Positions 24,722-34,055 are shown, numbered from the stretch's first letter. The stretch: 37,823 nt of DNA from an uncultured Fidelibacterota bacterium (GCA_913043235.1 CAJWLO010000023.1:1-37823), one strand, 5' to 3'. Notes: a model not told the origin generated them from the sequence alone. A program made the numbers and translations.

Positions 24722-25123
24722 ATGAACAAACACTTTATCATCCTATTCCCACTGCTGATTGCAGTTGCCAATGGTGAAGATCATCCATTTAATATTGAAA
24801 TCAGGCCCAGGATAATTGATGGCGCTAAGGTAATTGTGAATGTGGATGTGGAAAATGGCGTCAAAAAACCAATCGACTATTTGGAAGGATTTATTTCCGA
24901 ATTTGATGGAGATGGTAAATTCAATAATGAAAAAAAATTGGTTATCCTGTACGAATATGAACCGCCTTTGCAGCCAGGTTTCTCAGCTACCAAGAGTCTC
25001 ATTTATCCCCTAGAAAAAGAAAAGCCCCACACTTATGAGTTCAGGGTTTCAAAAGTAAAATTTATGAGTGATGCCCGAATTTTTACCTGGCATAAGAACG
25101 CCGGATTTATTCGGATTGATTAA
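24722..25123 (+). CDS. Exported protein of unknown function (133 residues)
   Basis: I do not recognise a family. The frame is open from 24629, but the ATG at 24722 starts a clear signal peptide (MNKHFIILFPLLIAVANG, likely cleaved before Glu-Asp), so I use that start. The mature part alternates hydrophobic and polar residues (for example IEIRPRIIDGAKVIVNVDVE), suggesting a small beta-sandwich in the periplasm. It has no cysteine, so no lipobox and no disulfide. It diverges from the M50 gene with a 93-base gap that should hold both promoters. Its 3' end overlaps the convergent gene at 25107-25622 by 17 bases. Confidence 0.75.
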   Translation: MNKHFIILFPLLIAVANGEDHPFNIEIRPRIIDGAKVIVNVDVENGVKKPIDYLEGFISEFDGDGKFNNEKKLVILYEYEPPLQPGFSATKSLIYPLEKEKPHTYEFRVSKVKFMSDARIFTWHKNAGFIRID

Positions 25124-25622
25124 AGCGCTTACTATGGTGCTTAATAAATTTATCTTCCAGTAATTTGGAATAATTCAGCGTATCTAAATCCAGCATCAAT
25201 TCATTGATCCACTGCCGGGTAAACGTGATATATTGCTCAATCAACTGAATGGGAATCATCTCAGCATACATATTGGCGATTACGATGGCGGATGGGACGG
25301 GAATGTAACTATTGATGGGGTCCTCATAAAAATTGTCAAGGCTTTTGATCAACTCCCGGGTGCTCAAATAATCTACTGTTTCTCCAAATACATCATCAGC
25401 AATTCCCCTATCTTCGGCCCAAGTTTTTAAATAGCCATATAACCTCCCATCTAAGGCACCATCCAGGTAGGCCTTTTTGACTCGAAACGTATTTTCGGGA
25501 CTGTAATCTACTGTTTTTACTATCCTGTTCCAGTCCCGACCATCCCAGAAAAGACGATTTTGCTGGGCATGCAGAAACATCATAATACCACAACACACTA
25601 TAATTAAGTATAGTCTTGACAT
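25107..25622 (-). CDS. Exported protein of unknown function (171 residues)
   Basis: I do not recognise a family with certainty. A signal peptide (about 1-19, MSRLYLIIVCCGIMMFLHAQ) is followed by FWDGRDWNRI and KKAYLDGALDGRLYGYLKTW. The remainder is rich in helix-forming residues and ends in a basic, polar tail. The YLDGALDGRLY segment, with its GxxDGR spacing, looks like a conserved core and could be used to find relatives. The gene lies 17 bases downstream of the aldehyde dehydrogenase gene on the same strand, so they may share a transcript. Its 3' end overlaps the convergent 24722-25123 gene. Confidence 0.78.
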   Translation of the reverse strand: MSRLYLIIVCCGIMMFLHAQQNRLFWDGRDWNRIVKTVDYSPENTFRVKKAYLDGALDGRLYGYLKTWAEDRGIADDVFGETVDYLSTRELIKSLDNFYEDPINSYIPVPSAIVIANMYAEMIPIQLIEQYITFTRQWINELMLDLDTLNYSKLLEDKFIKHHSKRFNQSE

Positions 25623-25639
25623 ATATGATATTAATATAG

Positions 25640-27013
25640 TTACACTTTATTGACGACTATAGTTTTCACATTTACAAATTCCATCATACCATAAATGGAT
25701 AATTCCCTCCCGTATCCAGAATTTTTCACACCACCAAAAGGAAGACGAGGATCTGACTTGACAAAATCATTCACAAAACAAGAACCAGCACGGATTTTTT
25801 TTCTGGCTATTTCCTCTCCTCTTTTCAGATCTGCTGTAAATACGGCAGCTCCCAGACCAAACTCGGACCAGTTAGCCAACTCTATGGTATGATCCTCATT
25901 TTCAGCTGTAACAATTGCAAAAACAGGGCCAAAGATTTCTTCATCAAAAGCAACCATCCCAGGCTTGACATCTGTAAGTAGGGTAATAGGATAATAAGCT
26001 CCTATTTCATTAGGAATAATACCGCCCATTTTCAATGATGCACCCGAAGCTATACTAGACTGAACCTGATCATGAACTTGATTCCTAGCAGCAATGGAAA
26101 CCATAGGTCCCATATCTACTTCATCCATAGGATCCCCCAACACCTTGCGATTTAATTCCTTCTCCAGACGAGTAATGAACTGATTTTCATTTTTCTTAGT
26201 TACAATAAGACGCTTGGCAGCAATACAACTCTGGCCAGCATTCAACAAGCGTCCTGCAACACAGGCGGCCACTGCCTGATCTAAATTGGCATCATCCAAA
26301 ATGACATAAGGGTCACTGCCACCCAACTCAAGAACTGTTTTTTTCAGTACTGTCCCTGCAGCAGCAGCCACTGCTTTCCCGGCAGGAGTACTGCCCGTGA
26401 TCGTTACAGCCGAAATAGCCTTATGTTCGATTATTTGCTTTACTTGATTACCAGGTATTACAAGGTTGTGAAAAATATTATCAGGGTAACCAGCTTCTTT
26501 AAAACAAGTCTTAATAGCGGCTGCGCACCCCTGAACATTGGATGCATGCTTTAGGATAGCACCATTGCCTGCTGTAATAGCTGGTAATGCAAAACGAAAC
26601 ACCTGCCAAAAGGGAAAATTCCAAGGCATTACTCCCAAAACTAGGCCTAGAGGTTCTATGGAAATAAAACTCTTGGTATTTTCTGTTTCTACTGGCTTAT
26701 CCATTAAAAATTCTTCCCCATATTCCCGATAATAATCACAAAGCCATGCGCATTTTTCTACTTCTAGTACTCCTTGGTCCAATGGCTTTCCCATTTCTAA
26801 AGCCATGAGTTTGGCATATTCGCGAGCTTTATCTTTTAGTACACCAGAAAGTTGTTCCAGACAACTATTACGAAAACTGATTGTTGATGACGCCCAAAAC
26901 TTTTGGGCTTCCTCTGCCTGGGACAAGATAAAGGCTATTTCTTCTGACGAATGGACTTGGTAAGAATGAACAACTTCTTGCGTTGTCGGATTAATAGATA
27001 TCAATTTTTTCAT
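25640..27013 (-). CDS. Succinate-semialdehyde dehydrogenase-like aldehyde dehydrogenase (Sad/YneI type)
   Basis: Oxidises an aldehyde to its acid with NAD(P). The 457-residue protein is of the short Sad/GabD-like kind and starts KKLISINPTTQEVV, as in succinate-semialdehyde dehydrogenases of the YneI group. Catalytic residues are N132 in PWNFP, E229 in LELGGSDP and C263 in NAGQSCIAAKR; K155 (LKHAS) contacts the cofactor. I use the second ATG at 27013: AAGGA lies 5 bases before it, while the ATG at 27019 would overlap that site. The substrate (succinate semialdehyde or another short aldehyde) is inferred from family resemblance; no GABA genes are adjacent. Confidence 0.9.
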   Translation of the reverse strand: MKKLISINPTTQEVVHSYQVHSSEEIAFILSQAEEAQKFWASSTISFRNSCLEQLSGVLKDKAREYAKLMALEMGKPLDQGVLEVEKCAWLCDYYREYGEEFLMDKPVETENTKSFISIEPLGLVLGVMPWNFPFWQVFRFALPAITAGNGAILKHASNVQGCAAAIKTCFKEAGYPDNIFHNLVIPGNQVKQIIEHKAISAVTITGSTPAGKAVAAAAGTVLKKTVLELGGSDPYVILDDANLDQAVAACVAGRLLNAGQSCIAAKRLIVTKKNENQFITRLEKELNRKVLGDPMDEVDMGPMVSIAARNQVHDQVQSSIASGASLKMGGIIPNEIGAYYPITLLTDVKPGMVAFDEEIFGPVFAIVTAENEDHTIELANWSEFGLGAAVFTADLKRGEEIARKKIRAGSCFVNDFVKSDPRLPFGGVKNSGYGRELSIYGMMEFVNVKTIVVNKV

Positions 27014-27018
27014 AATCA

Positions 27019-27023
27019 TCCTT
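27019..27023 (-). promoter_or_regulatory. Ribosome-binding site fixing the aldehyde dehydrogenase start
   Basis: AAGGA on the minus strand with a 5-base spacer (TGATT) to the ATG at 27013. An in-frame ATG two codons earlier overlaps this site and is therefore unlikely to be the start. Confidence 0.75.
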
Positions 27024-27076
27024 ATTATTATACCTTATTAAGGCTAATAAATTGTATAATACAAATCTTCAATCAA

Positions 27077-27271
27077 CTAGTTTTTTTGTTTAGTAAGTGA
27101 CTTCAATATCCAATCACAGCCACCCCAGATGCAAAGTAAAGCTAGAACTCCATAATGGTTATAATCTTGGCCAATAGTCCGAAGATCGTTAGCATAAAGT
27201 CCCACAAAAACACCACCACCCAGCATAATTAAGCCACCGCCTAATCTTACCTGCCAATCCAAAGAGTTCAT
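27077..27271 (-). CDS. Small two-helix membrane protein, unknown function
   Basis: Not recognised. The 64-residue protein has two hydrophobic segments (about 9-27, GGGLIMLGGGVFVGLYA, and 40-57, YGVLALLCIWGGCDWI) joined by a polar loop, with a basic C-terminus (KSLTKQKN). It would form a helical hairpin in the inner membrane. An AAGG ribosome-binding site about 9 bases before the ATG supports it. It lies upstream of the aldehyde dehydrogenase gene on the same strand (63 bases from stop to the start used) and diverges from the nucleotide-sugar dehydrogenase gene across a 110-base gap. Confidence 0.6.
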   Translation of the reverse strand: MNSLDWQVRLGGGLIMLGGGVFVGLYANDLRTIGQDYNHYGVLALLCIWGGCDWILKSLTKQKN

Positions 27272-27381
27272 AATATTGCCTTCATTCTAAAACTATTTTA
27301 CCCAAATTATCGTGCCCAAACCTATGAGTTTCCTGATAAATTCCGACTCAATTTTCAAATACATAAGCATTTTAAATCAAG

Positions 27382-28698
27382 ATGAACCTAAAAACAAAAA
27401 TTAAAGATCGTTCAGCGCAGATCGGTGTTATTGGCCTAGGTTATGTAGGTCTACCCTTGGCCATGGAATTTATACGCGCCGGTTTCAAGGTTACAGGCAT
27501 CGATATTGATGAATCTAAGATAGAACAGCTTAATAAGGGCCGGAATTACATCCAAGATGTAACTAATGAAGACCTAAAATCCGCTGTCAAAAGTGGACTA
27601 TTTTGGGCGACGGCTGATTTCTCTAAACTTACTGAATTGGATGCTGTCTCCATCTGTGTTCCCACCCCCCTGAACAAACAGAAAGATCCGGATATTTCTT
27701 ATATCAATAATGTCATGACCAAACTAACTGCTTCTGTGCACCAGAATATGCTCATTATCCTGGAAAGCACCACTTACCCAGGAACAACAAGGGAGCTTAT
27801 TCTACCGAAATTGGAAACCCTTGGACATAAAGTTGGAAAAGATTTTTTCCTGTGTTTTTCTCCGGAACGTATCGACCCTGGGAATAAACAGTTTAGGACT
27901 GCCAACACACCCAAAGTTCTGGGAGGTATTACCAGCCAATGTACCTATCATGGCAAAATGTTATACGATACAATTGTTAGTAATGTGATAACAGTATCTT
28001 CTCCAGAAGCTGCAGAAATGGTAAAACTTCTGGAAAATACATTTCGGGCCATCAATATTGGCCTGGCAAATGAAGTGGCCATCATATGTGAGAAACTAGG
28101 TGTGGATGTGTGGGAAGTTATCGAAGCTGCTGCCACAAAGCCCTTTGGCTTTATGAAATTCACCCCTGGCCCCGGTCTGGGCGGACACTGCATCCCCATT
28201 GACCCTCATTATTTGTCCTGGAAATTAAAAGCACTAGATTATGATGCCCGTTTTATTCAATTGGCTGGAGAAATCAATACCGCTATGCCAGTCCACGTGG
28301 TAGACCTAGTTCGCAATGCTCTTAATACCCAACAAAAATCTTTAAACGGCAGTAATATTATAATTGTCGGTGTTGCTTATAAGAAGAATGTGAATGACGT
28401 GAGAGAGTCCCCTGCTATAGACGTGATTCGTCTTCTAGAAATAGACGGCGCCGGTATTGCATTTTATGATCCTCATGTACTATCGCTACACATTGATGGA
28501 CGTAACCTAAAGGGAATAGATGATTTGAATAATGAGCAACTGTGTGGAGCTGATGTTGTAGTTATCCTTACAGATCATGATATAATAAATTTCGAAATGA
28601 TCCTTTCTAGAGCGAAGTTGGTGGTGGATACCCGCAATGTATATCCCAAATTGGAAGAGCCAAAACTGTTCAAACTGGGCGTGGGATATTTAGACTAA
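27382..28698 (+). CDS. wbpA: UDP-N-acetylglucosamine 6-dehydrogenase-like nucleotide-sugar dehydrogenase (WbpA type)
   Basis: Oxidises C6 of a UDP-sugar twice to give a uronic acid, with NAD. In the 438-residue protein, the NAD-binding motif is GVIGLGYVGLPLA at 15-27. The catalytic cysteine is C270 in GPGLGGHCIPIDPHYL, a form typical of UDP-GlcNAc/UDP-ManNAc dehydrogenases of the WbpA/WecC side rather than UDP-glucose dehydrogenase. The C-terminal domain has GVAYKKNVNDVRESP near 334-348. It is the only plus-strand gene in the polysaccharide locus and converges with the membrane dehydratase gene. With the WbpE-like aminotransferase at 35920-37029 it could feed a 3-amino-uronic acid, though WbpB and WbpD partners are not seen. 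Confidence 0.93.
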   Translation: MNLKTKIKDRSAQIGVIGLGYVGLPLAMEFIRAGFKVTGIDIDESKIEQLNKGRNYIQDVTNEDLKSAVKSGLFWATADFSKLTELDAVSICVPTPLNKQKDPDISYINNVMTKLTASVHQNMLIILESTTYPGTTRELILPKLETLGHKVGKDFFLCFSPERIDPGNKQFRTANTPKVLGGITSQCTYHGKMLYDTIVSNVITVSSPEAAEMVKLLENTFRAINIGLANEVAIICEKLGVDVWEVIEAAATKPFGFMKFTPGPGLGGHCIPIDPHYLSWKLKALDYDARFIQLAGEINTAMPVHVVDLVRNALNTQQKSLNGSNIIIVGVAYKKNVNDVRESPAIDVIRLLEIDGAGIAFYDPHVLSLHIDGRNLKGIDDLNNEQLCGADVVVILTDHDIINFEMILSRAKLVVDTRNVYPKLEEPKLFKLGVGYLD

Positions 28699-28742
28699 AT
28701 TAACCTGTTTCTTAATATAAATATTTTAGCCATATCTGAAGA

Positions 28743-30653
28743 TCAAGCCTGGGCTTTGATATTTAAATAAATCGGTTCACCAGCACCTAGATCTGGATCA
28801 TATTCTGGTAGGATTGATGCTAATTTTCGCCGAATCTGGTTAGCGCTATTCTGGGAAATACCCAGTTCTAGATCATAAATACCAGATTTAATAAATTCTA
28901 GCACTTTTGGCGTAACAGTATTATCCTTTAAAACAAATATCTTATCATGTCGCGTAGAATCCAGCATTTCGCTATCCAGAACCAGTTCTTCCACTTTTTT
29001 CTCTCCTGGACGAGGACCAATAAAATTGATAGGAATGTCCAGTTCTGGCTCGTAACCAGAAAGACGAATAAGTTCGTTGGCAATATCTAGAATCCTCAAC
29101 GGTTCACCCATATCCAAGACAAAAACTTCGCCACCTTGTCCTAAAGCACCAGCCTGCAGAATTAATTGGCTGGCTTCACTGACCGACATGAAATAACGTT
29201 GCATATCCGGATCCGTAACGGTCACCGGGCCTCCTCTACGAATCTGTTCCTGAAAAATCGGAATCACACTACCAGAGCTACCCAACACATTACCAAAACG
29301 AACCGCCATGAATTCCGTACTGGATGTATTCGCCGATTGCACAATTAGTTCTGCAAGGCGCTTTGTCGCACCCATAACGTTGACAGGTTTTACTGCCTTA
29401 TCGGTACTAACCAATACAAATTTTTCCACCATATGTTTGAGCGCAACCTGAGTCAAATTAGTCGTTCCCAACACATTGGTTTTAACCGCTTCCCAAGGGA
29501 ATGTTTCTTGCATGGGAACATGCTTATAGGCTGCAGCATGTAGTACCACCTGTGGCTCAAATTCATCAAAGACTTTAGAAATAACATCTTTGTCCCTGAT
29601 ATCGCACAATACAGGCTTAAACAAGATAGTAGATTCCAAGGCCATAATCTCCCGATCCATTTCAAAGAGATTATATTCGCTGAGATCCAGCATAACCATA
29701 ACAGCAGGTTCATATTTCAGACACTGGCGAACTAGCTCAGAGCCGATACTACCCCCAGCACCAGTAATAAGTACCCGTTTCCCATGAATAAAATCACGAA
29801 TGGAATCTTCATCAAGAGTTACTTCATCCCGGCCCAATAGATCAACCAATGATACTTCCCTGAATTCTGCAATTGTGACATGGCCCTGAACCAGTTCTGA
29901 AATAGAAGGAAGTGTTTTAAATACTTTACCTGAATCTTTACATATTTCAATAATACTTCGCATTTCTTTGCGCGAAGCGGAAGGGGTGCAGATGAGGATT
30001 TCATCATAGAATACTGAAACATTTTTCAGACTATCAATAGATCCAAGAACAGGTATGTCATGGATTCTAGAACCAATCTTAGTGGGATTATCATCCAAAA
30101 AACCAACCACTTTTATTTTTTCATCTGGCTTTTCTAGGGACTGACGTAATATAGTTTGCCCCGTGTCTCCAGTACCAATTATAATCACTTTCCTGACAGT
30201 ATGAGAGGGATACTTAGGTCTAATTAATGGTAGGATATGATTGAAATACATTCGCACCCCTACTCGAGATGATCCCATCAGGGCTGTCAATATCATGAAG
30301 TCCAATACTAAAACTGAATTAGAAATGTTATTTAAGCCGATTGTTAACCAAATCATCGTTATCGTAATTGCACTGGCAGAAATATTAGCCTTGATCACGT
30401 TGAACATATCCCAGATGCTTGTATAACGCCACATACCGCGGTAAAGACCAAAGTAAGAAAAAACCACGATTTTTATGCCAAGGATAGTTACCACAGCTCC
30501 TCCCTGGAATAAAAAGGTTAATTCAGCAGGAAAAATAAACTCGTAGCGCAAAAAGATACTTAATATGAGCGCGGTAAAGACGAATAACACATCCAAACCA
30601 AAAATGATATAAAAGTTTTTATTTGTTAACCTGTTACTGAAGTCTCTTATCAT
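28743..30653 (-). CDS. Membrane-bound nucleotide-sugar 4,6-dehydratase (CapD/PglF/WbpM family)
   Basis: Inner-membrane enzyme that makes a UDP-4-keto-6-deoxy-HexNAc, first step to sugars such as bacillosamine or FucNAc. From the ATG at 30653 it is 636 residues. An in-frame TTG 17 codons earlier would overlap the preceding gene. Four hydrophobic segments lie within 12-130. A first Rossmann-like domain (GTGDTG at 160-165) is probably regulatory. The catalytic domain has GAGGSIGSE at 298-306, STDK at 416-419 and VMGATKR at 426-432, giving the Ser-Met-Lys triad (S416, M427, K431) of WbpM-type enzymes instead of Ser-Tyr-Lys. It follows the phosphoglycosyl transferase gene by 41 bases. Confidence 0.94.
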   Translation of the reverse strand: MIRDFSNRLTNKNFYIIFGLDVLFVFTALILSIFLRYEFIFPAELTFLFQGGAVVTILGIKIVVFSYFGLYRGMWRYTSIWDMFNVIKANISASAITITMIWLTIGLNNISNSVLVLDFMILTALMGSSRVGVRMYFNHILPLIRPKYPSHTVRKVIIIGTGDTGQTILRQSLEKPDEKIKVVGFLDDNPTKIGSRIHDIPVLGSIDSLKNVSVFYDEILICTPSASRKEMRSIIEICKDSGKVFKTLPSISELVQGHVTIAEFREVSLVDLLGRDEVTLDEDSIRDFIHGKRVLITGAGGSIGSELVRQCLKYEPAVMVMLDLSEYNLFEMDREIMALESTILFKPVLCDIRDKDVISKVFDEFEPQVVLHAAAYKHVPMQETFPWEAVKTNVLGTTNLTQVALKHMVEKFVLVSTDKAVKPVNVMGATKRLAELIVQSANTSSTEFMAVRFGNVLGSSGSVIPIFQEQIRRGGPVTVTDPDMQRYFMSVSEASQLILQAGALGQGGEVFVLDMGEPLRILDIANELIRLSGYEPELDIPINFIGPRPGEKKVEELVLDSEMLDSTRHDKIFVLKDNTVTPKVLEFIKSGIYDLELGISQNSANQIRRKLASILPEYDPDLGAGEPIYLNIKAQA

Positions 30654-30694
30654 GTGCAATATTGGGGAGAAATAATTTAAAGTACTAAAATTAT

Positions 30695-31345
30695 TTAATT
30701 GCAATGCTTTTTAATAAATCCAGACCATTGAGGCAAATCATTCTTCAGCTGTGGGATAATGAATGATTTGTTGATAATCTGAGGAAAGATGATGGATAAT
30801 GCTGTATAAATAACGATTGTTATATCTGTAATATATCCCATCTTGCGTTCAACGTAATAATCTGCGATGTCACATTTTAACCGTAGCAGGTCATGGTAAG
30901 TATATTGGTCTTCTACCTCCATTAGGATCCTGCTCTCATCTCTGAGAAGGATCGAAGCGAAATCGGATAGACCAGGCCTTATAACATTTAAATACTTAAA
31001 CTGGTTAGCAATCACATATTCAGGGACCTCCGGTCTAGGCCCCACAAAAACCATATCCCCTTTAATAATATTAAGTAACTGTGGCATTTCATCTAGTTTT
31101 AGAGACCTTAACACTCTTCCCCAAGTGGTAATCCTCTTATCATCTGGTTCAGTGATTCTTTTACCAGAAACGCTCTGATTCATAGACCTAAATTTATAAA
31201 TTGTAAAATTTATAAATTGAAATCCGACCCTTTCTTGGGTGAAAAATATTGGGAATCCTTGGAATATAAGGCTACCAAGCATAAGAATAAAAAAAAGTGG
31301 CCCCAAAACCACCAATAAAATCAATGCTATTATTCGGGAAATCAA
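30695..31345 (-). CDS. PglC/WcaJ-type phosphoglycosyl transferase (initiating sugar transferase)
   Basis: Monotopic membrane enzyme that transfers a sugar phosphate from a UDP-sugar to undecaprenyl phosphate, the first membrane step of glycan synthesis. The 216-residue, single-domain form resembles PglC rather than the longer WcaJ. The membrane-dipping helix is at 2-28. TQERVGF near 36-42, IYKFRSM near 49-55, the catalytic Asp-Glu pair D85-E86 in KLDEMPQLLN, and VGPRPEVPEY at 101-110 are all present. The start is TTG at 31345. No ATG exists between the upstream stop and the essential helix, and the N-terminus aligns with the family from its first helix. It is 12 bases after the first aminotransferase gene. 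Confidence 0.93.
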   Translation of the reverse strand: MISRIIALILLVVLGPLFFILMLGSLIFQGFPIFFTQERVGFQFINFTIYKFRSMNQSVSGKRITEPDDKRITTWGRVLRSLKLDEMPQLLNIIKGDMVFVGPRPEVPEYVIANQFKYLNVIRPGLSDFASILLRDESRILMEVEDQYTYHDLLRLKCDIADYYVERKMGYITDITIVIYTALSIIFPQIINKSFIIPQLKNDLPQWSGFIKKHCN

Positions 31346-31357
31346 ACTGCTATTCTT

Positions 31358-32518
31358 TTATATAATGTACTGTTCCCATAGTCGTTTTATTTGATATATA
31401 ATATAAGTGATTTCATCGTCTTTAAGGGCGGGGTATAGAGGTAGGCTAATCACAGTCTCTGATAGTCGCTGTGCCATGGGGTAATTAAGGGCTTGCCAGC
31501 CGTATTTCCTTGCGTAATAGGAATGCATATGGACTGGAATGTAATGCACAGAAGTGCCTATCCCCACTTTATTTAATTTTTTAATTATATCATCTCTTCC
31601 TATACGCCACTCTGCAGGTTTTAATTGGATGATAAATAGCTGCCAAGCATAAGTTAATTGATCATCTTGATCAGGCAATACTAAACCCTGAATATTTTTT
31701 AGCCCTATATGATAGAGCTGCACAATCTCCACTCTGCGCATATGCCAAGATTGCAAATGCTGGAGTTGCTCCAGTCCGAAGCAGGCTGCAACATCAGTCA
31801 TATTGTATTTATATCCAAGTTCTGATATATCATACGCCCAACTTCCTCCGCCTTTGTATCTTCCCCAACCATCCATAGACATGCCATGGAGCGATAATTT
31901 TCGGATCTTTTGAGCAAGAATGCTATCATTGGTGCTTACTGCTCCCCCTTCTCCACCAGTTGTTATATTTTTATTGGCATAAAAGGAGAAAGCAGCCGCA
32001 TCAAAGGTATTACCAACCTTTCCGGCATTGCTTACTGCCTCAAGAGCATGGGCAGCATCTTCCAAAACAAAAAAACCATATTTTTCGGCAAGGATATTGA
32101 GTCTCACCATGTCTACGGCTATACCTGCAAAATGGACTGGTATAACTGCAGCTACATTTTTCTCCTTTTTCAGGATTCTTTCTACTTCATCTAAATCAAT
32201 ATTAAATGAATTAGTAGCACAGTCTACTAGAATTGGATCCAAGCCCAAGTATTCCCCAGCCTCCACCGTGGCGGCAAAAGTATAGGTAGGTGCTATAAAT
32301 TTATCTCCAGCTTGAAACCCCTTTGCTGCCAGAGCCAAGTGCAAAGCTGCAGTTCCAGAGTTAACCGCAATAACATATTCTGCCTGTAGGTAATCACTTA
32401 ATTGTGTTTCAAATTCCTTAACCATAGGTCCTGTTGTTAGCCATCCAGATCGAATGGAATCGGGAAAAAGATTATCCAAGTTTTTTGGGATTATAGGTTT
32501 ATGAAAAGGGATTTTCAT
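31358..32518 (-). CDS. DegT/DnrJ/EryC1-family sugar aminotransferase (PglE/ArnB-like)
   Basis: Pyridoxal-phosphate enzyme that aminates a keto-sugar nucleotide, probably the C4-keto product of the adjacent 4,6-dehydratase. The 386-residue length is normal. It has SGWLTTGP near 24-31, NSGTAALHLAL near 53-63, D154 and H157 in LEDAAHALE, and the cofactor lysine K183 in FYANKNITTGGEGG. LSLHGMSMDGWGRY and the later GYKYNMTDVAA match the ArnB/PglE branch. Its position just upstream of a PglC-like transferase and a PglF-like dehydratase points to a 4-amino-4,6-dideoxy-HexNAc product. No PglD-type acetyltransferase is visible nearby. Confidence 0.94.
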   Translation of the reverse strand: MKIPFHKPIIPKNLDNLFPDSIRSGWLTTGPMVKEFETQLSDYLQAEYVIAVNSGTAALHLALAAKGFQAGDKFIAPTYTFAATVEAGEYLGLDPILVDCATNSFNIDLDEVERILKKEKNVAAVIPVHFAGIAVDMVRLNILAEKYGFFVLEDAAHALEAVSNAGKVGNTFDAAAFSFYANKNITTGGEGGAVSTNDSILAQKIRKLSLHGMSMDGWGRYKGGGSWAYDISELGYKYNMTDVAACFGLEQLQHLQSWHMRRVEIVQLYHIGLKNIQGLVLPDQDDQLTYAWQLFIIQLKPAEWRIGRDDIIKKLNKVGIGTSVHYIPVHMHSYYARKYGWQALNYPMAQRLSETVISLPLYPALKDDEITYIIYQIKRLWEQYII

Positions 32519-32669
32519 GATTAAAATATTGGTGATTTATAGCTGGTTTTAAATATTGAATTAGATGCTGTCATCATTGTTATAAGGAGGCCTGATTTAT
32601 CAAGCCATGGAATCTTGGTATCCTTACAAAATAGATTCTGCATTATTACAATTATTTGAATCATAGGTT

Positions 32670-34055
32670 TTATAGTTTGTAAAACCCAGGGTAGTAAATA
32701 TCAAAACCAATGCTAAAAGATAATGTCTGACCATCTTTATCAGAATCCAGATATTCCAATCCAATCATAAATGCAACATTTGGCTTCCACCACCATTCAT
32801 AATCACCTTTAATAAATTTGGTTATTGTCACTATCCCGCTTGGGAAGGGGACTTCTTGAAAAAATGGATAAGAAGCATAAGGATCAATAGTAATTGTTTC
32901 TGCCCCAACTCTCCGGCTGCCAAATGAGATGTTAGTTATTTGATTTGTATTGTTAAAAATATTCAAACCAATCCTGTATTGATCCACATCGCTACCATAC
33001 TGCCAGCCAAGAGGTAGCCCCCGCTGAACAAAATTATTATAGCCACTCTGATGACGTAGAGTATGTGTTCCCACCATAATATATTCAGTGAATAATGATG
33101 TATACAAACTCTTAAGAATTCCTGTAGACCAAACAGAACGCACAGAAAATGCTTTAGAATGTCCTTCCCCCTCCTCTAACATGTGGTCACTATCTAAAGT
33201 AAACTCATCAAACAATATATTTCCAGATAATCTAAGATTAGGCTTCAGTAACCAATCCATAGATGCTTGCCAAACACCGTTTCCACTTTTTGTTCCTATT
33301 ACATTCTGCCGTTGATTCATTTCGATTTCAAGATGTGTTGAAATTGGATTGATATAGGAGATGTCCAAAGGACGATTAATTCCCGAGTAAATGACAAATT
33401 CTGATAGGCCAATAACAATAGATTTTTTGTTCGACCATTCAATTCCACGACCGGTGATATAACGATTATAATTATTTTCTTCTTCCAGGAACCCATGGAA
33501 ATATCGCACACGTAGATTACCAAAATCTAGCGCTAATAATCCATAATCATAAGCTGGAGAGTCCTCACTTATGGCTAGTTGGATATCATTCCCTGCGCCC
33601 CAACTTTGTCGTCCACGACCCCACTGTAGAATCATCCAATTACTTTCATAACCAATCCCGGCAATATCTGTTTCTCCAGTACGACCAAAATAACGTTCTA
33701 TGCCAGTATATCTCGAAAATGAAGTCACATTACTAACAATCCTTGGATAAAGATAGGCATAAAAATGATTCTGAAAGGATAAATGTCCAAAACAATAAAA
33801 TGCCATACCATCCATTTTGCCAGTAGAATTTCCAGTTAATCCAAACCTTAAATCCATTTTTAATGAATCATCTCCAGGTACATAATCAACCAATTTATTC
33901 AATCTGATTGGGCCAAAGGTGGTGATGCTCTGCCAATTTTTACCATAATCATATAATAGTTTTTTCGATTGAAATTGAAAAAATTCATTAGGTATTTCTT
34001 GACTCTGCACCAGAACAACCAGTGTTAAATATATAAATAATATCTTTTTAGCCAT
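32670..34055 (-). CDS. Wzi-like capsule-assembly outer-membrane protein
   Basis: Probable outer-membrane beta-barrel of the capsule-assembly Wzi family, which anchors or organises surface polysaccharide. The frame is open further upstream, but the ATG at 34055 starts a clear signal peptide (MAKKILFIYLTLVVLVQSQ), giving 461 residues. The family-like core is near 151-178: ILQWGRGRQSWGAGNDIQLA. Many strands end in aromatic residues, and the C-terminus is IYYPGFYKL, as in barrel proteins. It sits between the membrane protein at 34107-35789 and the first aminotransferase. The 151-base gap after it (32519-32669) shows no terminator I trust. The family call is moderately sure. Confidence 0.75.
   Translation of the reverse strand: MAKKILFIYLTLVVLVQSQEIPNEFFQFQSKKLLYDYGKNWQSITTFGPIRLNKLVDYVPGDDSLKMDLRFGLTGNSTGKMDGMAFYCFGHLSFQNHFYAYLYPRIVSNVTSFSRYTGIERYFGRTGETDIAGIGYESNWMILQWGRGRQSWGAGNDIQLAISEDSPAYDYGLLALDFGNLRVRYFHGFLEEENNYNRYITGRGIEWSNKKSIVIGLSEFVIYSGINRPLDISYINPISTHLEIEMNQRQNVIGTKSGNGVWQASMDWLLKPNLRLSGNILFDEFTLDSDHMLEEGEGHSKAFSVRSVWSTGILKSLYTSLFTEYIMVGTHTLRHQSGYNNFVQRGLPLGWQYGSDVDQYRIGLNIFNNTNQITNISFGSRRVGAETITIDPYASYPFFQEVPFPSGIVTITKFIKGDYEWWWKPNVAFMIGLEYLDSDKDGQTLSFSIGFDIYYPGFYKL

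Noticed and set aside
28736-28760. Inverted repeat (AAGCC/GGCTT) at the convergent ends of the dehydrogenase and dehydratase genes as a two-way terminator.
   Set aside because: The stem is only 5 base pairs with a 2-base loop, and it lies within the dehydratase coding end without a T-run.
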